Below are positions 7,896 through 18,656 of a stretch of DNA of 64,000 bases, one piece after another. Both the position numbers and the translations under genes were made by a program. A model generated the notes under the pieces. That model did no database searches, was not told the origin of the DNA, and saw nothing but the letters and a program-made list of their open reading frames with translations. Numbering within the stretch: position 1 is the stretch's first letter; every line of letters begins with the position of its first letter. This DNA is from Bacteroidota bacterium (GTDB lineage: Bacteria; Bacteroidota; Bacteroidia; NS11-12g; UBA955): positions 114,428 through 178,427 of the forward strand of contig JAUXOK010000009.1 of NCBI GenBank assembly GCA_030682255.1, in the 5' to 3' direction.

Positions 7896-9335
7896 TTACA
7901 ATTTGATGCAAACGTTTTTTGTTTCTGTAAAAAATCTCATGGCTTCCCAACCACCCTCTCTGCCAACTCCACTTTGTTTAACGCCTCCAAAAGGGGTTCT
8001 TAAATCCCTGAGCAACCAACAGTTAATCCAAACAATGCCACTCTGAATTTTAGCTGCCACATTGTGGGCTTTCGTTAAATCTTGAGTCCAAACAGTAGAC
8101 GCCAAACCATATTCTGTGCAATTTGCCATTTGCAAAGCTTCCTCAACAGTATCAAAAGGAGAAATAGTCACTACAGGGCCGAAAATTTCTTCCGTATTCG
8201 TGCGGCAATCAAAAGCTAAGTTTTCAATAATGGTTGGGGCAATGTACCAACCTTCATTCAATTCACCTTCCATTTTCAAGGCATGTCCACCTAACAAAAT
8301 TTGTCCGCCTTCTGCTTTCGCAATATCTAAATACGACAACACCTTGTCATAATGCATCTGACTAACAATGGCGCCCACTCTCGAACTGTTTTCCAATGGA
8401 TTGCCCACTTTTAATTGTTTCACTTCCTCTACCAATGCAGTTTTAAATTTGTCATAAATGCTACGTTCTACTATGATTCTAGAACCGCATAAACAGATTT
8501 CTCCTTGATTTAAAAAAGAAGATTGCACAGTGGTTTTTAATGCTTTTTCGAAATCACAATCTGCAAAAATAATATTCGGATTTTTGCCCCCTAATTCCAA
8601 ACTCAACTTCTTAAACATGGGTGCCGCAATAGAGGCAATGTGTTTGCCTGTACTAGTGCCTCCCGTAAATGAAATGGCTTTGATACGAGGATGACTCACC
8701 ATGGCATTGCCCACTTTGGGGCCCAAACCATGCACAATGTTTAATACGCCCGGTGGCAATCCAGCTTCTGTACAAATTTCGCCCAATAAATAAGCGGTCA
8801 TGGGTGTAATTTCGCTGGGTTTGGCTATCACACAATTACCAGCAGCCAAAGCAGGTGCAATTTTCCAAGAAAACAAATACAAAGGTAAATTCCAAGGGCT
8901 GATGCAACCCACAACACCAATGGATTGGCGCAGGGTATAATTAATTGCAACACCTTCCATGTTATGACTCTCTGATGCAAACTGCATGGCAGCAGTGGCA
9001 AAAAATCTAAAATTTTGAGCCGAGCGAATCATTTCGTTTTTTGCTAGCCAAAGCGGTTTGCCTTGGTCTATGCTTTCTGCCAATGCCAAACTTTCATTTT
9101 TTAGATCAATGAGTTCGGCTATTTTATTGAGAATTTTAAAACGATCTTCACTGCTAGTCAATCGCCATGCATCATAAGCTTTTTCAGCTGATTCAAGTGC
9201 AACCTCCACATCATCTGCATCACTATCTGGCAATTGACTGTATATTTTGCCCGTTGCTGGATTGAAATTATCTATAAAAAATCGGCTTTTTGCAGGTTCA
9301 AACCCGCCATTGATATAATTTAAAATTTGCTGCAT
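7896..9335 (-). CDS. NAD-dependent aldehyde dehydrogenase, muconic-semialdehyde dehydrogenase-like
   Basis: 479 residues, full length for the superfamily. ISPWNLPLYLF, the NAD-binding FTGGTSTGK, the general base in ELGGKNP (E247) and catalytic C281 in NQGEICLCGS are all present, with the canonical 34-residue E-to-C spacing. The CLCGSR context resembles the ALDH8/2-hydroxymuconic or 2-aminomuconic semialdehyde dehydrogenase group used in aromatic or kynurenine breakdown, but no other pathway gene is adjacent, so the substrate is inferred only. First gene of a five-gene operon; a -7 motif lies at 9359-9366. Confidence 0.9.
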   Translation of the reverse strand: MQQILNYINGGFEPAKSRFFIDNFNPATGKIYSQLPDSDADDVEVALESAEKAYDAWRLTSSEDRFKILNKIAELIDLKNESLALAESIDQGKPLWLAKNEMIRSAQNFRFFATAAMQFASESHNMEGVAINYTLRQSIGVVGCISPWNLPLYLFSWKIAPALAAGNCVIAKPSEITPMTAYLLGEICTEAGLPPGVLNIVHGLGPKVGNAMVSHPRIKAISFTGGTSTGKHIASIAAPMFKKLSLELGGKNPNIIFADCDFEKALKTTVQSSFLNQGEICLCGSRIIVERSIYDKFKTALVEEVKQLKVGNPLENSSRVGAIVSQMHYDKVLSYLDIAKAEGGQILLGGHALKMEGELNEGWYIAPTIIENLAFDCRTNTEEIFGPVVTISPFDTVEEALQMANCTEYGLASTVWTQDLTKAHNVAAKIQSGIVWINCWLLRDLRTPFGGVKQSGVGREGGWEAMRFFTETKNVCIKL

Positions 9336-9358
9336 GAATTAACCACTCAAAGGTACTG

Positions 9359-9366
9359 CAAAACTA
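9359..9366 (-). promoter_or_regulatory. Candidate -7 promoter element (TAGTTTTG) of the aldehyde dehydrogenase operon
   Basis: Read on the minus strand this fits TAnnTTTG and lies 23 bases before the ATG at 9335. The -33 region is not a clear match. Confidence 0.4.
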
Positions 9367-9574
9367 TGCGATTTTTGGCGAAAATGATAATAGTTAATTG
9401 ATTTAAGAAGTCTATCAAGCAAAGTTGTTCCTCTTACAACAGATTAAAGTTATTGAATTTAACGTCTAAATAGCTTTAAACGCAAAATATATTAAACCCC
9501 AAAAATCCATAAAGGTTTTAATTCCAATGATTATCTAAAATAAATAAACACGACATGACTTAGCATACCTTAAA

Positions 9575-10228
9575 CTATTTAGTTTTTGGTAAATCAATAT
9601 CAAAACGATACATTTGATCCATGTCTTCGTTATTGTTAAAGTTGACCCCTAAATCTTTGAGAACGCCATTGGCAATATCATATACAATGCCATGAACTTG
9701 TAAAAAACGACCGTTTGCCCACACATTTTGAATAATGGAAGTTTTAGCCAAATCAAAAACTTGTTCTTGAACATTCACTTCCACCATGCGCCTTTGTTTT
9801 TCTAGTTCTGTTGGGATTGCGTCAATCTCCTCTTTATGAAGTCTATAAACATCCTTAATATGCCTTAGCCAATTGTCGATAATACCATATTGTTTATTGG
9901 TTAGTGCAGCATTGATACCACCACAGCCATAATGCCCACAAACGATAACATGTCTAACTTCCAAAACATTTACAGCATAATCTAAGACGCTTAACATACT
10001 CATATCGGTATGAATAACCATATTGGCGATGTTTCTATGAACAAACACCTCCCCTGGCTTAGTACCAGTTACTTCATTTGCAGGCACTCTGCTATCAGAA
10101 CATCCTATCCAAAGTATAGGTGGTTTTTGACCTTTGCTTAGTACATTAAAGTATTCAGGGTCAGTTTCTAATTTATTTTGGACCCAATCTTTATTATTAT
10201 TAAAAATTTTCTGATAAAATTGGGGCAT
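9575..10228 (-). CDS. can: Beta-class carbonic anhydrase
   Basis: 217 residues, standard for bacterial beta-CA. The zinc ligands are in the expected places: C43 in GCSDSR (with the D45-R47 catalytic dyad), H99 and C102 in VCGHYGCGG. The enzyme interconverts CO2 and bicarbonate in the cytoplasm, supplying carboxylases. No signal peptide. Nine bases separate it from the DUF2911 gene upstream, so the two are probably co-transcribed. Confidence 0.96.
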   Translation of the reverse strand: MPQFYQKIFNNNKDWVQNKLETDPEYFNVLSKGQKPPILWIGCSDSRVPANEVTGTKPGEVFVHRNIANMVIHTDMSMLSVLDYAVNVLEVRHVIVCGHYGCGGINAALTNKQYGIIDNWLRHIKDVYRLHKEEIDAIPTELEKQRRMVEVNVQEQVFDLAKTSIIQNVWANGRFLQVHGIVYDIANGVLKDLGVNFNNNEDMDQMYRFDIDLPKTK

Positions 10229-10237
10229 TTTGTATAA

Positions 10238-11083
10238 TTATTTAGTTTGCGAAATTATGCCTTCGGCCATTTTTACATAATCATCGTTCTTAGCTTCTTT
10301 GGCTAATTCGATTACTTTTTGAGCTGTAAGAGCAGCAGCTTTTTTGTCACCTGATTTTAATTCAATTTTAGCTTTTAATAAAGCTACCCAATAAGCTTTT
10401 GGATTTTGTTCAACAGCTTTATTAATCCACTCAAGCGCTTTTTTTAAATCTTTATTATTTTCAAAATAGTAGCTTGCTGCTTGGTAGTATGGTCTGCTGT
10501 CTTTTTCCATTAAATTCTCGATGTTTTTCATCACAACTGCATCAATATCAGCATTTACACTAAAAGACACCTTGGTGTTTTCCCAAGCCACTTCAATTTT
10601 ACAACTTGTTGCTGCAATATCACTTACATTGATTGTAAAAGTTTCTATTTTATCGTTAGAAAGTGAAACATTGCTACTTATTCTAAACAATTCATTTTCT
10701 TTATTATAGTCATTAACGTTTCCACCTAGTTTCAAATCTTTGTAGAATAATATTTCCCATTTGTCTTTATTTGGAATGGTATATAAAGCGTAAGTTCCAG
10801 CTGGCACTTTGTTGCCTTCGATAGTAACATCTTCGCCAAAAGTTAGTTTTGTAGGACCATTTGCACCAGTTCTCCAAATTTTACCAAAAGGAACTAAATC
10901 ACCAAAAACAGTTCTCCCTTTAGCACTTGGTCTGTAATACTCAATACCAATATCAGTTAATGCAAAAGATTGTTTGATAGTTTGTATCGGACTTGGAGTT
11001 GGTGTTTTAAGTGTTTGAGCGCTTAAATTAAATTGTGTAAAAAACAGAATAGCACCTATAGTTAATAAATTGAATAATTTCAT
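10238..11083 (-). CDS. DUF2911 domain protein with C-terminal TPR region, secreted
   Basis: 281 residues. Signal peptide 1-23 (ILFFTQFNLSAQ). Residues ~35-175 are the DUF2911 domain (GIEYYRPSAKGRTVFGDLVPFGKIWR, GANGPTKLTFGEDVTIEG pattern), common in Bacteroidota and of unknown function. Residues ~185-280 contain alpha-helical repeats (YYQAASYYFENN, ALEWINKAVEQNP, ALTAQKVIELAKEA) consistent with tetratricopeptide repeats. Likely periplasmic or surface-exposed. Upstream partner of the carbonic anhydrase in a probable two-gene unit; divergent from rnhB. Confidence 0.88.
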   Translation of the reverse strand: MKLFNLLTIGAILFFTQFNLSAQTLKTPTPSPIQTIKQSFALTDIGIEYYRPSAKGRTVFGDLVPFGKIWRTGANGPTKLTFGEDVTIEGNKVPAGTYALYTIPNKDKWEILFYKDLKLGGNVNDYNKENELFRISSNVSLSNDKIETFTINVSDIAATSCKIEVAWENTKVSFSVNADIDAVVMKNIENLMEKDSRPYYQAASYYFENNKDLKKALEWINKAVEQNPKAYWVALLKAKIELKSGDKKAAALTAQKVIELAKEAKNDDYVKMAEGIISQTK

Positions 11084-11160
11084 AGCTTACAATATTAGGG
11101 GAAAAACAAAGTAAAATCAAATTTTTTAGATGGTAATGTTTAAACAAATCATCAATATCT

Positions 11161-11168
11161 TATATTTG
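11161..11168 (+). promoter_or_regulatory. Candidate -7 promoter element (TATATTTG) of rnhB
   Basis: TAnnTTTG match, 8 bases before the ATG at 11177; implies a nearly leaderless transcript. Confidence 0.45.
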
Positions 11169-11176
11169 AATCCTTT

Positions 11177-11773
11177 ATGTTAAAACCTTTTTTAAATCCA
11201 AATTTAATCGAAGTGGGATGCGATGAAGCTGGAAGAGGTTGTTTGGCAGGACCAGTTTTTGCAGCGGCTGTTATACTTCCAAAAGGGGTTGTTATAGAAG
11301 GGTTACACGATTCAAAACAACTAACAGAACATAAAAGAATGGCATTAAGAGAAGAAATTGAAGCAAAATGCCATTGGGCAGTTGTTGCAATTAACGAAAA
11401 AGAAATTGATAAAATTAACATACTCAATGCTTCTATCAAAGGGATGATGTCTGCATTGGATAAACTCAAAGTTCCGTTTTATCATATTTTAGTGGATGGC
11501 AACCGCTTTAAACCCTATCGAGATATTCCATATACTACCATAGTAAAAGGGGATGGGAAATACCAATCCATTGCAGCAGCATCTATTTTAGCCAAAACAC
11601 ACAGAGATGATTATATGAAAAAAATAGCTGAGGAGTTTCCTGATTATGGATGGGAACAAAACAAAGGCTATCCGACTTTAAAACACCGTGATGCCATTAG
11701 AAAAATTGGTCCTTGCCAATATCATAGAATGTCTTTTACATTATTGCCCGAACAATTGAAGTTAGAATTCTAA
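11177..11773 (+). CDS. rnhB: Ribonuclease HII
   Basis: 198 residues. The DEAGRG motif (D16, E17), D107 in ILVDGN and D126 in KGDGKY form the metal-binding acidic set of type 2 RNases [10 protein letters not shown] and the C-terminal [10 protein letters not shown] are also conserved. It cleaves the RNA strand of RNA-DNA hybrids and removes misincorporated ribonucleotides. Monocistronic; it converges on the barrel gene with only 9 bases between stops and no visible terminator. Confidence 0.97.
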   Translation: MLKPFLNPNLIEVGCDEAGRGCLAGPVFAAAVILPKGVVIEGLHDSKQLTEHKRMALREEIEAKCHWAVVAINEKEIDKINILNASIKGMMSALDKLKVPFYHILVDGNRFKPYRDIPYTTIVKGDGKYQSIAAASILAKTHRDDYMKKIAEEFPDYGWEQNKGYPTLKHRDAIRKIGPCQYHRMSFTLLPEQLKLEF

Positions 11774-11782
11774 AGCGACAAA

Positions 11783-13441
11783 TTAAAATAAAAGTGTAAT
11801 ACCTCCCAAGATATTCATTCCCAAAACAGGATAATTATACCATCTTTGATATCTCGATGCCATCAAATTATTGGCCTGAACAAAAACCGAGAGTTTCTTC
11901 TTGAAACGGAAATCAAATCCAGTTGAAATATCATAAAATGCATTGATAGAATTTACTTGTTTTGTAGCCTCTACAAAACCAGTTCTTTGTTTTTGAAGTC
12001 CCATCGCTATCAAATCAAAATAAGGATAAAATTTGTTCTTAATATTGAATTTCGCACTAATTTTAGCATCTACACTTGGCATTTGCCAAGCCTCTTGTTC
12101 GCCAGTAACATCATAATCGTAAAAATTACCACTAATACCTATTCTTACTCTCTCACTAAAACTGTAATTTAATGCTCCAGAAAATTTAAGCATATTAACC
12201 TGACGATATAAAATACCAAAAGAATTGAGTGAATCCCCTTTTGAGATAAATAATGGCATGTTTGATATATCAGCATAATTGATTTCTAAAACTGCATCTG
12301 CGCTAGAACCGACTTTGGCATTAAAACCAGCAAACAACTTGACATTATCAAAAGTGTTGGTCAAATCATAGGTATTTACAAATGGATTTGCTTGAATTAT
12401 ATTTCTAAGACTTTGTTTGTGATATCTACCATCAATTCCTGCATAAATATTAGCAGCATTTTCTATCAGCGGATATGTAGCTTTAATTACAGGATTGATA
12501 AATGGTAAGGCGGTATCATTGCCATTAAATAAAACAGTCGCATTAAAACCAGCTGAAATTTTTAATCCATCATAGATAAAATCAAATCGCGGGTCAAACT
12601 GAATAAATAATCGATTGAGTTTGTTACTATCCAATTTAAAAGTATTATAATCTACTCCAACATCAGCACTTAAAACCCCGTTTTCTAAATCATTAAAATT
12701 AGATACATTGCCATAAATTTTTGATTTTAAAGCATATTGGTTTTCAGTTGCTCCTCCAACTTGAAAGTTATAGAAATTAAATGAAGACCTATGTTTAACC
12801 TTACCGCTTTTATCTGGTGTACTATTAAAATAAGCCTTAGCATCAAAAGTTTTCACTAAACGAGATATATCCTTTTTTTCTAAATCAAAGGAATCAGAGT
12901 TGAAACCATAGAAGTTGTAATTATTTTGTCTGTAATTGGCTTCTAATCCAAATTCACCAAAATCATTGTATGTTCTAACATATCCTTTAAAAGCTTGGTC
13001 TGTAAAATCCGCGAAATTTTGATTAAGGTTAGAATTGGTTTGCAACAATTTATAATGAGCGCCATAGCTATATTTTTTGTTTTTATGATTATTAAGATAT
13101 GCTTCTGCTAATGGTGTTTTATAATTCCCATACCCAAGTTTTACATAGCTTGATGGATATTGTGTTTCTTCTTTTTTAAATAAATCTGCCGCAGGAATAG
13201 GATTAACTATTTTAACTGTCTCAACTTGTTTGGATGTTATTTTATATGAGAAAACAGGAGCTTTTATTTCAGGTTTAGATAGTACTGGAACCGATTCAAT
13301 TTTATAGGCATCAATGAGAATAGGAACATATTTCTGCCCAACAATCACTTGTCTATTTGAACCAGAGTCACTTCTGTTTTGAGAAGTTGCACCGTAAGTG
13401 ATTAAAAATATAAAAAAAAGTAATAAGGAGCTATGTTTCAT
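11783..13441 (-). CDS. Outer-membrane beta-barrel protein (TonB-receptor-like barrel, no plug seen)
   Basis: 552 residues. Signal peptide 1-20 (FFIFLITYGATSQ). After a ~75-residue proline-rich linker, the protein is made of alternating short polar/aromatic strands (YVKLGYGNYKTPLAEAYL, YSYGAHYKLL, FGLEANYRQNNYNFYGF) ending in an aromatic strand with terminal Phe (LGGITLLF), the pattern of an outer-membrane barrel. No TonB box or plug motif is evident, so it is not a complete TonB receptor, although databases often label relatives as such. Function unknown. Its promoter region is shared divergently with the Hsp20 gene. Confidence 0.7.
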   Translation of the reverse strand: MKHSSLLLFFIFLITYGATSQNRSDSGSNRQVIVGQKYVPILIDAYKIESVPVLSKPEIKAPVFSYKITSKQVETVKIVNPIPAADLFKKEETQYPSSYVKLGYGNYKTPLAEAYLNNHKNKKYSYGAHYKLLQTNSNLNQNFADFTDQAFKGYVRTYNDFGEFGLEANYRQNNYNFYGFNSDSFDLEKKDISRLVKTFDAKAYFNSTPDKSGKVKHRSSFNFYNFQVGGATENQYALKSKIYGNVSNFNDLENGVLSADVGVDYNTFKLDSNKLNRLFIQFDPRFDFIYDGLKISAGFNATVLFNGNDTALPFINPVIKATYPLIENAANIYAGIDGRYHKQSLRNIIQANPFVNTYDLTNTFDNVKLFAGFNAKVGSSADAVLEINYADISNMPLFISKGDSLNSFGILYRQVNMLKFSGALNYSFSERVRIGISGNFYDYDVTGEQEAWQMPSVDAKISAKFNIKNKFYPYFDLIAMGLQKQRTGFVEATKQVNSINAFYDISTGFDFRFKKKLSVFVQANNLMASRYQRWYNYPVLGMNILGGITLLF

Positions 13442-13648
13442 TTAATTGACAAAGATAAGAAAAAAGCAAATGGACATCCTTCATAAAACTATCCACACTT
13501 TTTAAGCTTAAATATCAATATGTCCAATTTGTTTTGCGTCAATTTGTCTTGATTAGAGCTACAAAAAGCAATTTTGTGCGACATTATGTCCATTTATTTG
13601 ATTTGGAATTCCATTTGAATAATGGATTTTAAATAAAATTAAACAATC

Positions 13649-14086
13649 ATGACTATAATTAAATCAAATTCCAACCCACTTTACACAGATTCTTATTTTC
13701 AAAGACCGTTGCAAAGTTTATTAAATTCATTTTTTGAAGAAACTAGTTTGAGAGCTTCCGACATGGGCTTCTCTCCTAGTTCAGACATTGTAGAAAACGA
13801 GCATCATTATGAAATTCATGTAGCATTGGCAGGCGTAAAAAAAGAAGATGTAAAAATCTCTTTCGAAGGCAATGTATTAAAAATTGAAGGCGAAAAGAAA
13901 CAAGAACACAAAGAAGATACTTCAAAATTCTTCAAAAGAGAAATCAGCTATGGTAAATTCTCTAGAAGTTTTAATATTGGAGACACAGATGCTTCTCAAA
14001 TTGAAGCAGAATTTAAAGATGGCTTATTATTGGTAAAAATCCCAAAATCAAAAATCGCAAAAACATCAAGTATCTCAATTAAATAA
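13649..14086 (+). CDS. Small heat-shock protein, Hsp20/alpha-crystallin family
   Basis: 145 residues. The alpha-crystallin domain covers ~50-140: DIVENEHHYEIHVALAG, VKKEDVKISFEGNVLKIEG, and the closing FKDGLLLVKIPK (the GxLxxxxPK-type beta9 motif). Short N-terminal arm with LNSFFEE. ATP-independent holdase that binds unfolding proteins in the cytoplasm. Followed by a good terminator, so monocistronic. Confidence 0.95.
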   Translation: MTIIKSNSNPLYTDSYFQRPLQSLLNSFFEETSLRASDMGFSPSSDIVENEHHYEIHVALAGVKKEDVKISFEGNVLKIEGEKKQEHKEDTSKFFKREISYGKFSRSFNIGDTDASQIEAEFKDGLLLVKIPKSKIAKTSSISIK

Positions 14087-14110
14087 TTATTTATAAAATT
14101 TAATATCAAG

Positions 14111-14145
14111 AAGTGACATCTAAAAATTGATGTCACTTTTATTTT
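14111..14145 (+). terminator. Rho-independent terminator of the Hsp20 gene
   Basis: Perfect 10-bp stem AAGTGACATC/GATGTCACTT with an 8-base loop, followed by a T-rich run. Confidence 0.85.
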
Positions 14146-14179
14146 ACAATAAAATAACATTAAATCCAATTTATTAGTT

Positions 14180-14187
14180 TACATTTG
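14180..14187 (+). promoter_or_regulatory. Candidate -7 promoter element (TACATTTG) of the RRM gene
   Basis: TAnnTTTG match 41 bases before the ATG at 14229, giving a 5' leader of about 35 bases, longer than for most genes here; that would fit cold-shock style post-transcriptional control, which is inference. Confidence 0.35.
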
Positions 14188-14228
14188 CAACGTGTAAATA
14201 CTACACAAGATTAATTTATAGTAAACAG

Positions 14229-14546
14229 ATGAACATTTATGTAGGAAATCTTAGCTTTCGTGCGAGCGAGCAAGATGTTGAAAACCTTTTCACCCAGTAC
14301 GGTGAAGTTAGCTCGGCAAGAATCATTACTGACAAATTCACAGGTCGTTCTCGTGGATTTGCTATCGTTGAAATGAATGAGGACAGTTCTGCAAATGCAG
14401 CTATTAGCGCATTGCACGAAAAAGAATTCATGGAAAGAAACTTAGTTGTTAACGAAGCAAGACCAAGAGAAAACAACAACACCGGTGGTGGAGGTAATTT
14501 CAGAGGCGGAAACAACAATGGCGGTGGTTATAATAAAAGATACTAA
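14229..14546 (+). CDS. RRM-domain RNA-binding protein with Gly/Asn-rich tail
   Basis: 105 residues. One RNA recognition motif at residues 1-78: RNP2 IYVGNL at 3-8 and RNP1 RGFAIVEM around 39-46. The tail (NTGGGGNFRGGNNNGGGYNKRY) is an RGG-like, Gly-rich low-complexity segment that can add RNA affinity. Such proteins are abundant in Bacteroidota and cyanobacteria and are often cold-induced; they bind single-stranded RNA broadly. Monocistronic, ending at a strong terminator. Confidence 0.95.
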   Translation: MNIYVGNLSFRASEQDVENLFTQYGEVSSARIITDKFTGRSRGFAIVEMNEDSSANAAISALHEKEFMERNLVVNEARPRENNNTGGGGNFRGGNNNGGGYNKRY

Positions 14547-14573
14547 GCAATAGTTTTTTTCAAATTATTTATT

Positions 14574-14607
14574 AAAGCGAAACTCTTAAAAAAAGTTTCG
14601 CTTTTTT
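14574..14607 (+). terminator. Rho-independent terminator of the RRM gene
   Basis: Stem AAAGCGAAACT/AGTTTCGCTTT with a short A-rich loop and a run of six T. Confidence 0.85.
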
Positions 14608-14942
14608 GTTGTTTAGTAATTTCAAATGTCAATCAGACAATTCAAAACCGAATGTTAACTTTGGGTAATATTCAAACCATCAAAATGCTTTAACGACAAA
14701 AGCTGATTAAAAATCAATCCAAAGATACAAATCTTGTAAGGATTATTTACATTTATTAACTTTAAATTTAAAAAAGTACTAATATTTTATTGACAATACA
14801 AGCAAGTTAACTTTTTTAAACATTGATAAAATCAATTAACTTTAAAGCAATACATTAAATTCGGATAGTAAAATCTTCATATTAATTGTTATAAATATTT
14901 TATTGATACTTATATTATTAAACCATATAATTGCAAAACAAT
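14608..14942. other. Gene-free AT-rich stretch
   Basis: Beyond the RRM terminator I see no open frame, repeat or clear promoter before the small membrane protein gene at 14943. Very AT-rich, with scattered AAATTTA-type runs. Confidence 0.5.
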
Positions 14943-15284
14943 ATGATTGGATTATTTTTAATTTATTTTATTGGCAGAACATACGCAGAACTAGCTAAAA
15001 TCTACAATAAGAACAAATGGTTATACGCCATTTTAGGCATAGTAATTTATTATGCTGGAACTTTTTTGCTAGGAATAATTATTGTAATCTTATCAAATGT
15101 ATATCCTAATTTAAATAATTTATTATCAAATGAATTTTCTTTAACACTAATTGGCATTCCATTTGGATTGATATCATGTTGGGTTTTTTATAAAATCCTA
15201 AAAAGGAATTTGTCAAACAACCATACAAATAAAAACATATTTATTGAAAATCAAATAATTGATGATCAAATTATTAATGAATAA
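14943..15284 (+). CDS. Small membrane protein of unknown function
   Basis: 113 residues from the ATG at 14943 (a TTG four codons earlier is also in frame). Three hydrophobic segments: one at the very N-terminus (MIGLFLIYFIG), one at about 27-50 (AILGIVIYYAGTFLLGIIIV) and one at about 70-92. The C-terminal ~25 residues are polar and acidic. The N-terminus resembles small uncharacterised Bacteroidota membrane proteins in which a tyrosine/lysine-rich loop (YAELAKIYNKNKW) follows the first helix. No partner gene nearby. Likely real by hydropathy pattern, but no function can be given. Confidence 0.6.
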   Translation: MIGLFLIYFIGRTYAELAKIYNKNKWLYAILGIVIYYAGTFLLGIIIVILSNVYPNLNNLLSNEFSLTLIGIPFGLISCWVFYKILKRNLSNNHTNKNIFIENQIIDDQIINE

Positions 15285-17207
<1,923 letters not shown>

Positions 17208-17215
17208 TCAGAATC

Positions 17216-17446
17216 ATGCAAGTTGATATTCTAAATCCTGATAAAACCCTTTTTAGTGGCGAAGCTCAAGTGGTAACTTTACCAGGTATTAAAGGAAGTT
17301 TTCAAATTTTAAACAATCACGCGCCATTGATTTCATCACTAACCAGTGGAAAATTAGTGATTGAAAATGGCACTGAAAAACAATCTTTCGATATCACAGG
17401 TGGTATTGTTGAGGTTTTGAAAAACAAAATTGTTGTTTTAGTTTAA
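17216..17446 (+). CDS. atpC: F1Fo ATP synthase subunit epsilon, short form
   Basis: 76 residues: only the N-terminal beta-sandwich domain (LNPDKTLFSGEAQVVTLPG, FQILNNHAPLISSL). The C-terminal two-helix domain, which inhibits ATP hydrolysis in E. coli-type enzymes, is absent. Short epsilon subunits of this kind are typical in Bacteroidota, so it is not a truncation artefact. Co-transcribed with atpD; terminator directly downstream. Confidence 0.93.
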   Translation: MQVDILNPDKTLFSGEAQVVTLPGIKGSFQILNNHAPLISSLTSGKLVIENGTEKQSFDITGGIVEVLKNKIVVLV

Positions 17447-17466
17447 AATCATAATTATTTCATATT

Positions 17467-17503
17467 TTAAAAAAGCCAAGATTTTAGTCTTGGCTTTTTT
17501 ATT
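17467..17503. terminator. Bidirectional rho-independent terminator between atpC and lpxB
   Basis: Stem AAAAAGCCAAGA/TCTTGGCTTTTT with a short TTTTAG-type loop, flanked by A and T tracts. It ends atpDC on the plus strand and lies just past the lpxB stop on the minus strand. Confidence 0.85.
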
Positions 17504-17504
17504 T

Positions 17505-18611
17505 TCATTTTAGAGAACATCGCTCAACTATCAATTTTGCAGCACGTTCACTCGCGCCTGGCTTACCAACTTTTTCTGATAATTGAATAAAATCTTCTAA
17601 TTGTTTATTTCGCATTTTACCTGAAATTATTTTATTCAATTCTTTTTGAATATTTTGAGTATTCAATTCGTCCTGAATTAATTCTTTAACCACTACCCTA
17701 TTCATGATTAAATTAACCAAAGATATATATTTAACTTTTATTACCATTTTACCAATTGCAAAACTAATTTTACTGAATTTGTAACAAACCACCTGAGGAC
17801 AATTTAATAATGCTGTTTCTAAAGTAGCGGTTCCACTGCATACCAAGGCTGCATGAGAATTCTTTAAAACATCATAAGTTTTGCCTCTTATTAATTTTAC
17901 TGGCATATTCCCTATGTATTGTTGATATTCGTTTTCACTGATATGATTGGCCCCAGCAATAATAAATTCATATTCAGGATAACTATTTACTATGGATAAC
18001 ATTATGGGCAATACATGCTTTAACTCACTCATCCTGCTACCAGGCAATAAAGCAATAATTGGTTTTTGAATATTATTATCTTTTGTAAAACTGGGATTGA
18101 AAGGATACTCCGAAATCGCATCACACAAAGGATTACCAATATAATCAGGGATAATACCAAATGGTTTAAAAAAATCTATTTCAAAAGGGAGTATACTATA
18201 TAAATAATCAACATCAGATTTTATTTTGAATGTCCTTTTTGTATTCCAAGCCCATACTTTAGGACTTATATAGTAATGCACCTTAATGCCTTTTGCTTTT
18301 GCAAAACTTGCTATGCGCATATTAAATCCTGGGTAATCAATTAATATAAGTGCATCTGGTTGATATTGCTCAATATCAGCTTTACAAAATTTAAGATTTT
18401 TTAATATTTTGCTGATATTTATCAAAATATCTGTAATTCCCATGAAAGCGGTTTCTTTATAATGCTTAACCAGAGTTCCACCATTACTAGCCATTAAATC
18501 TCCACCCCAAAAACGAAATTCGGCCGAAGGGTCATTAAATAAAATATGTTTCATTAAATTTGATCCATGCAAATCGCCACTGGTTTCACCTGCTATTAAG
18601 TAGTACCGCAT
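17505..18611 (-). CDS. lpxB: Lipid-A-disaccharide synthase
   Basis: 368 residues. The N-terminal AGETSGDLHG motif (residues 7-16), WGGDLMASNGG, IDYPGFNMRIA, YYISPKVWAWN and LLPGSRMSELKH are signature LpxB sequences (GT19). It condenses UDP-diacyl-GlcN with lipid X to form the lipid A disaccharide at the inner membrane. No other lpx gene is adjacent. The last codons overlap no neighbour. Confidence 0.97.
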   Translation of the reverse strand: MRYYLIAGETSGDLHGSNLMKHILFNDPSAEFRFWGGDLMASNGGTLVKHYKETAFMGITDILINISKILKNLKFCKADIEQYQPDALILIDYPGFNMRIASFAKAKGIKVHYYISPKVWAWNTKRTFKIKSDVDYLYSILPFEIDFFKPFGIIPDYIGNPLCDAISEYPFNPSFTKDNNIQKPIIALLPGSRMSELKHVLPIMLSIVNSYPEYEFIIAGANHISENEYQQYIGNMPVKLIRGKTYDVLKNSHAALVCSGTATLETALLNCPQVVCYKFSKISFAIGKMVIKVKYISLVNLIMNRVVVKELIQDELNTQNIQKELNKIISGKMRNKQLEDFIQLSEKVGKPGASERAAKLIVERCSLK

Positions 18612-18656
18612 TATGAATGCAAATATATAATTTTTAAGCCATCGTCAACCAATGCT

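Noticed and set aside
11783-13441. Complete TonB-dependent receptor
   Set aside because: No TonB box or plug domain is visible; only the barrel-like region is supported.
14229-14546. Antisense frames opposite the RRM gene
   Set aside because: Open only because of the codon composition of the real gene; no start signals or family resemblance.
17216-17446. Truncated atpC pseudogene
   Set aside because: Short epsilon subunits lacking the helical domain are normal in Bacteroidota, and the gene is followed by a proper terminator.
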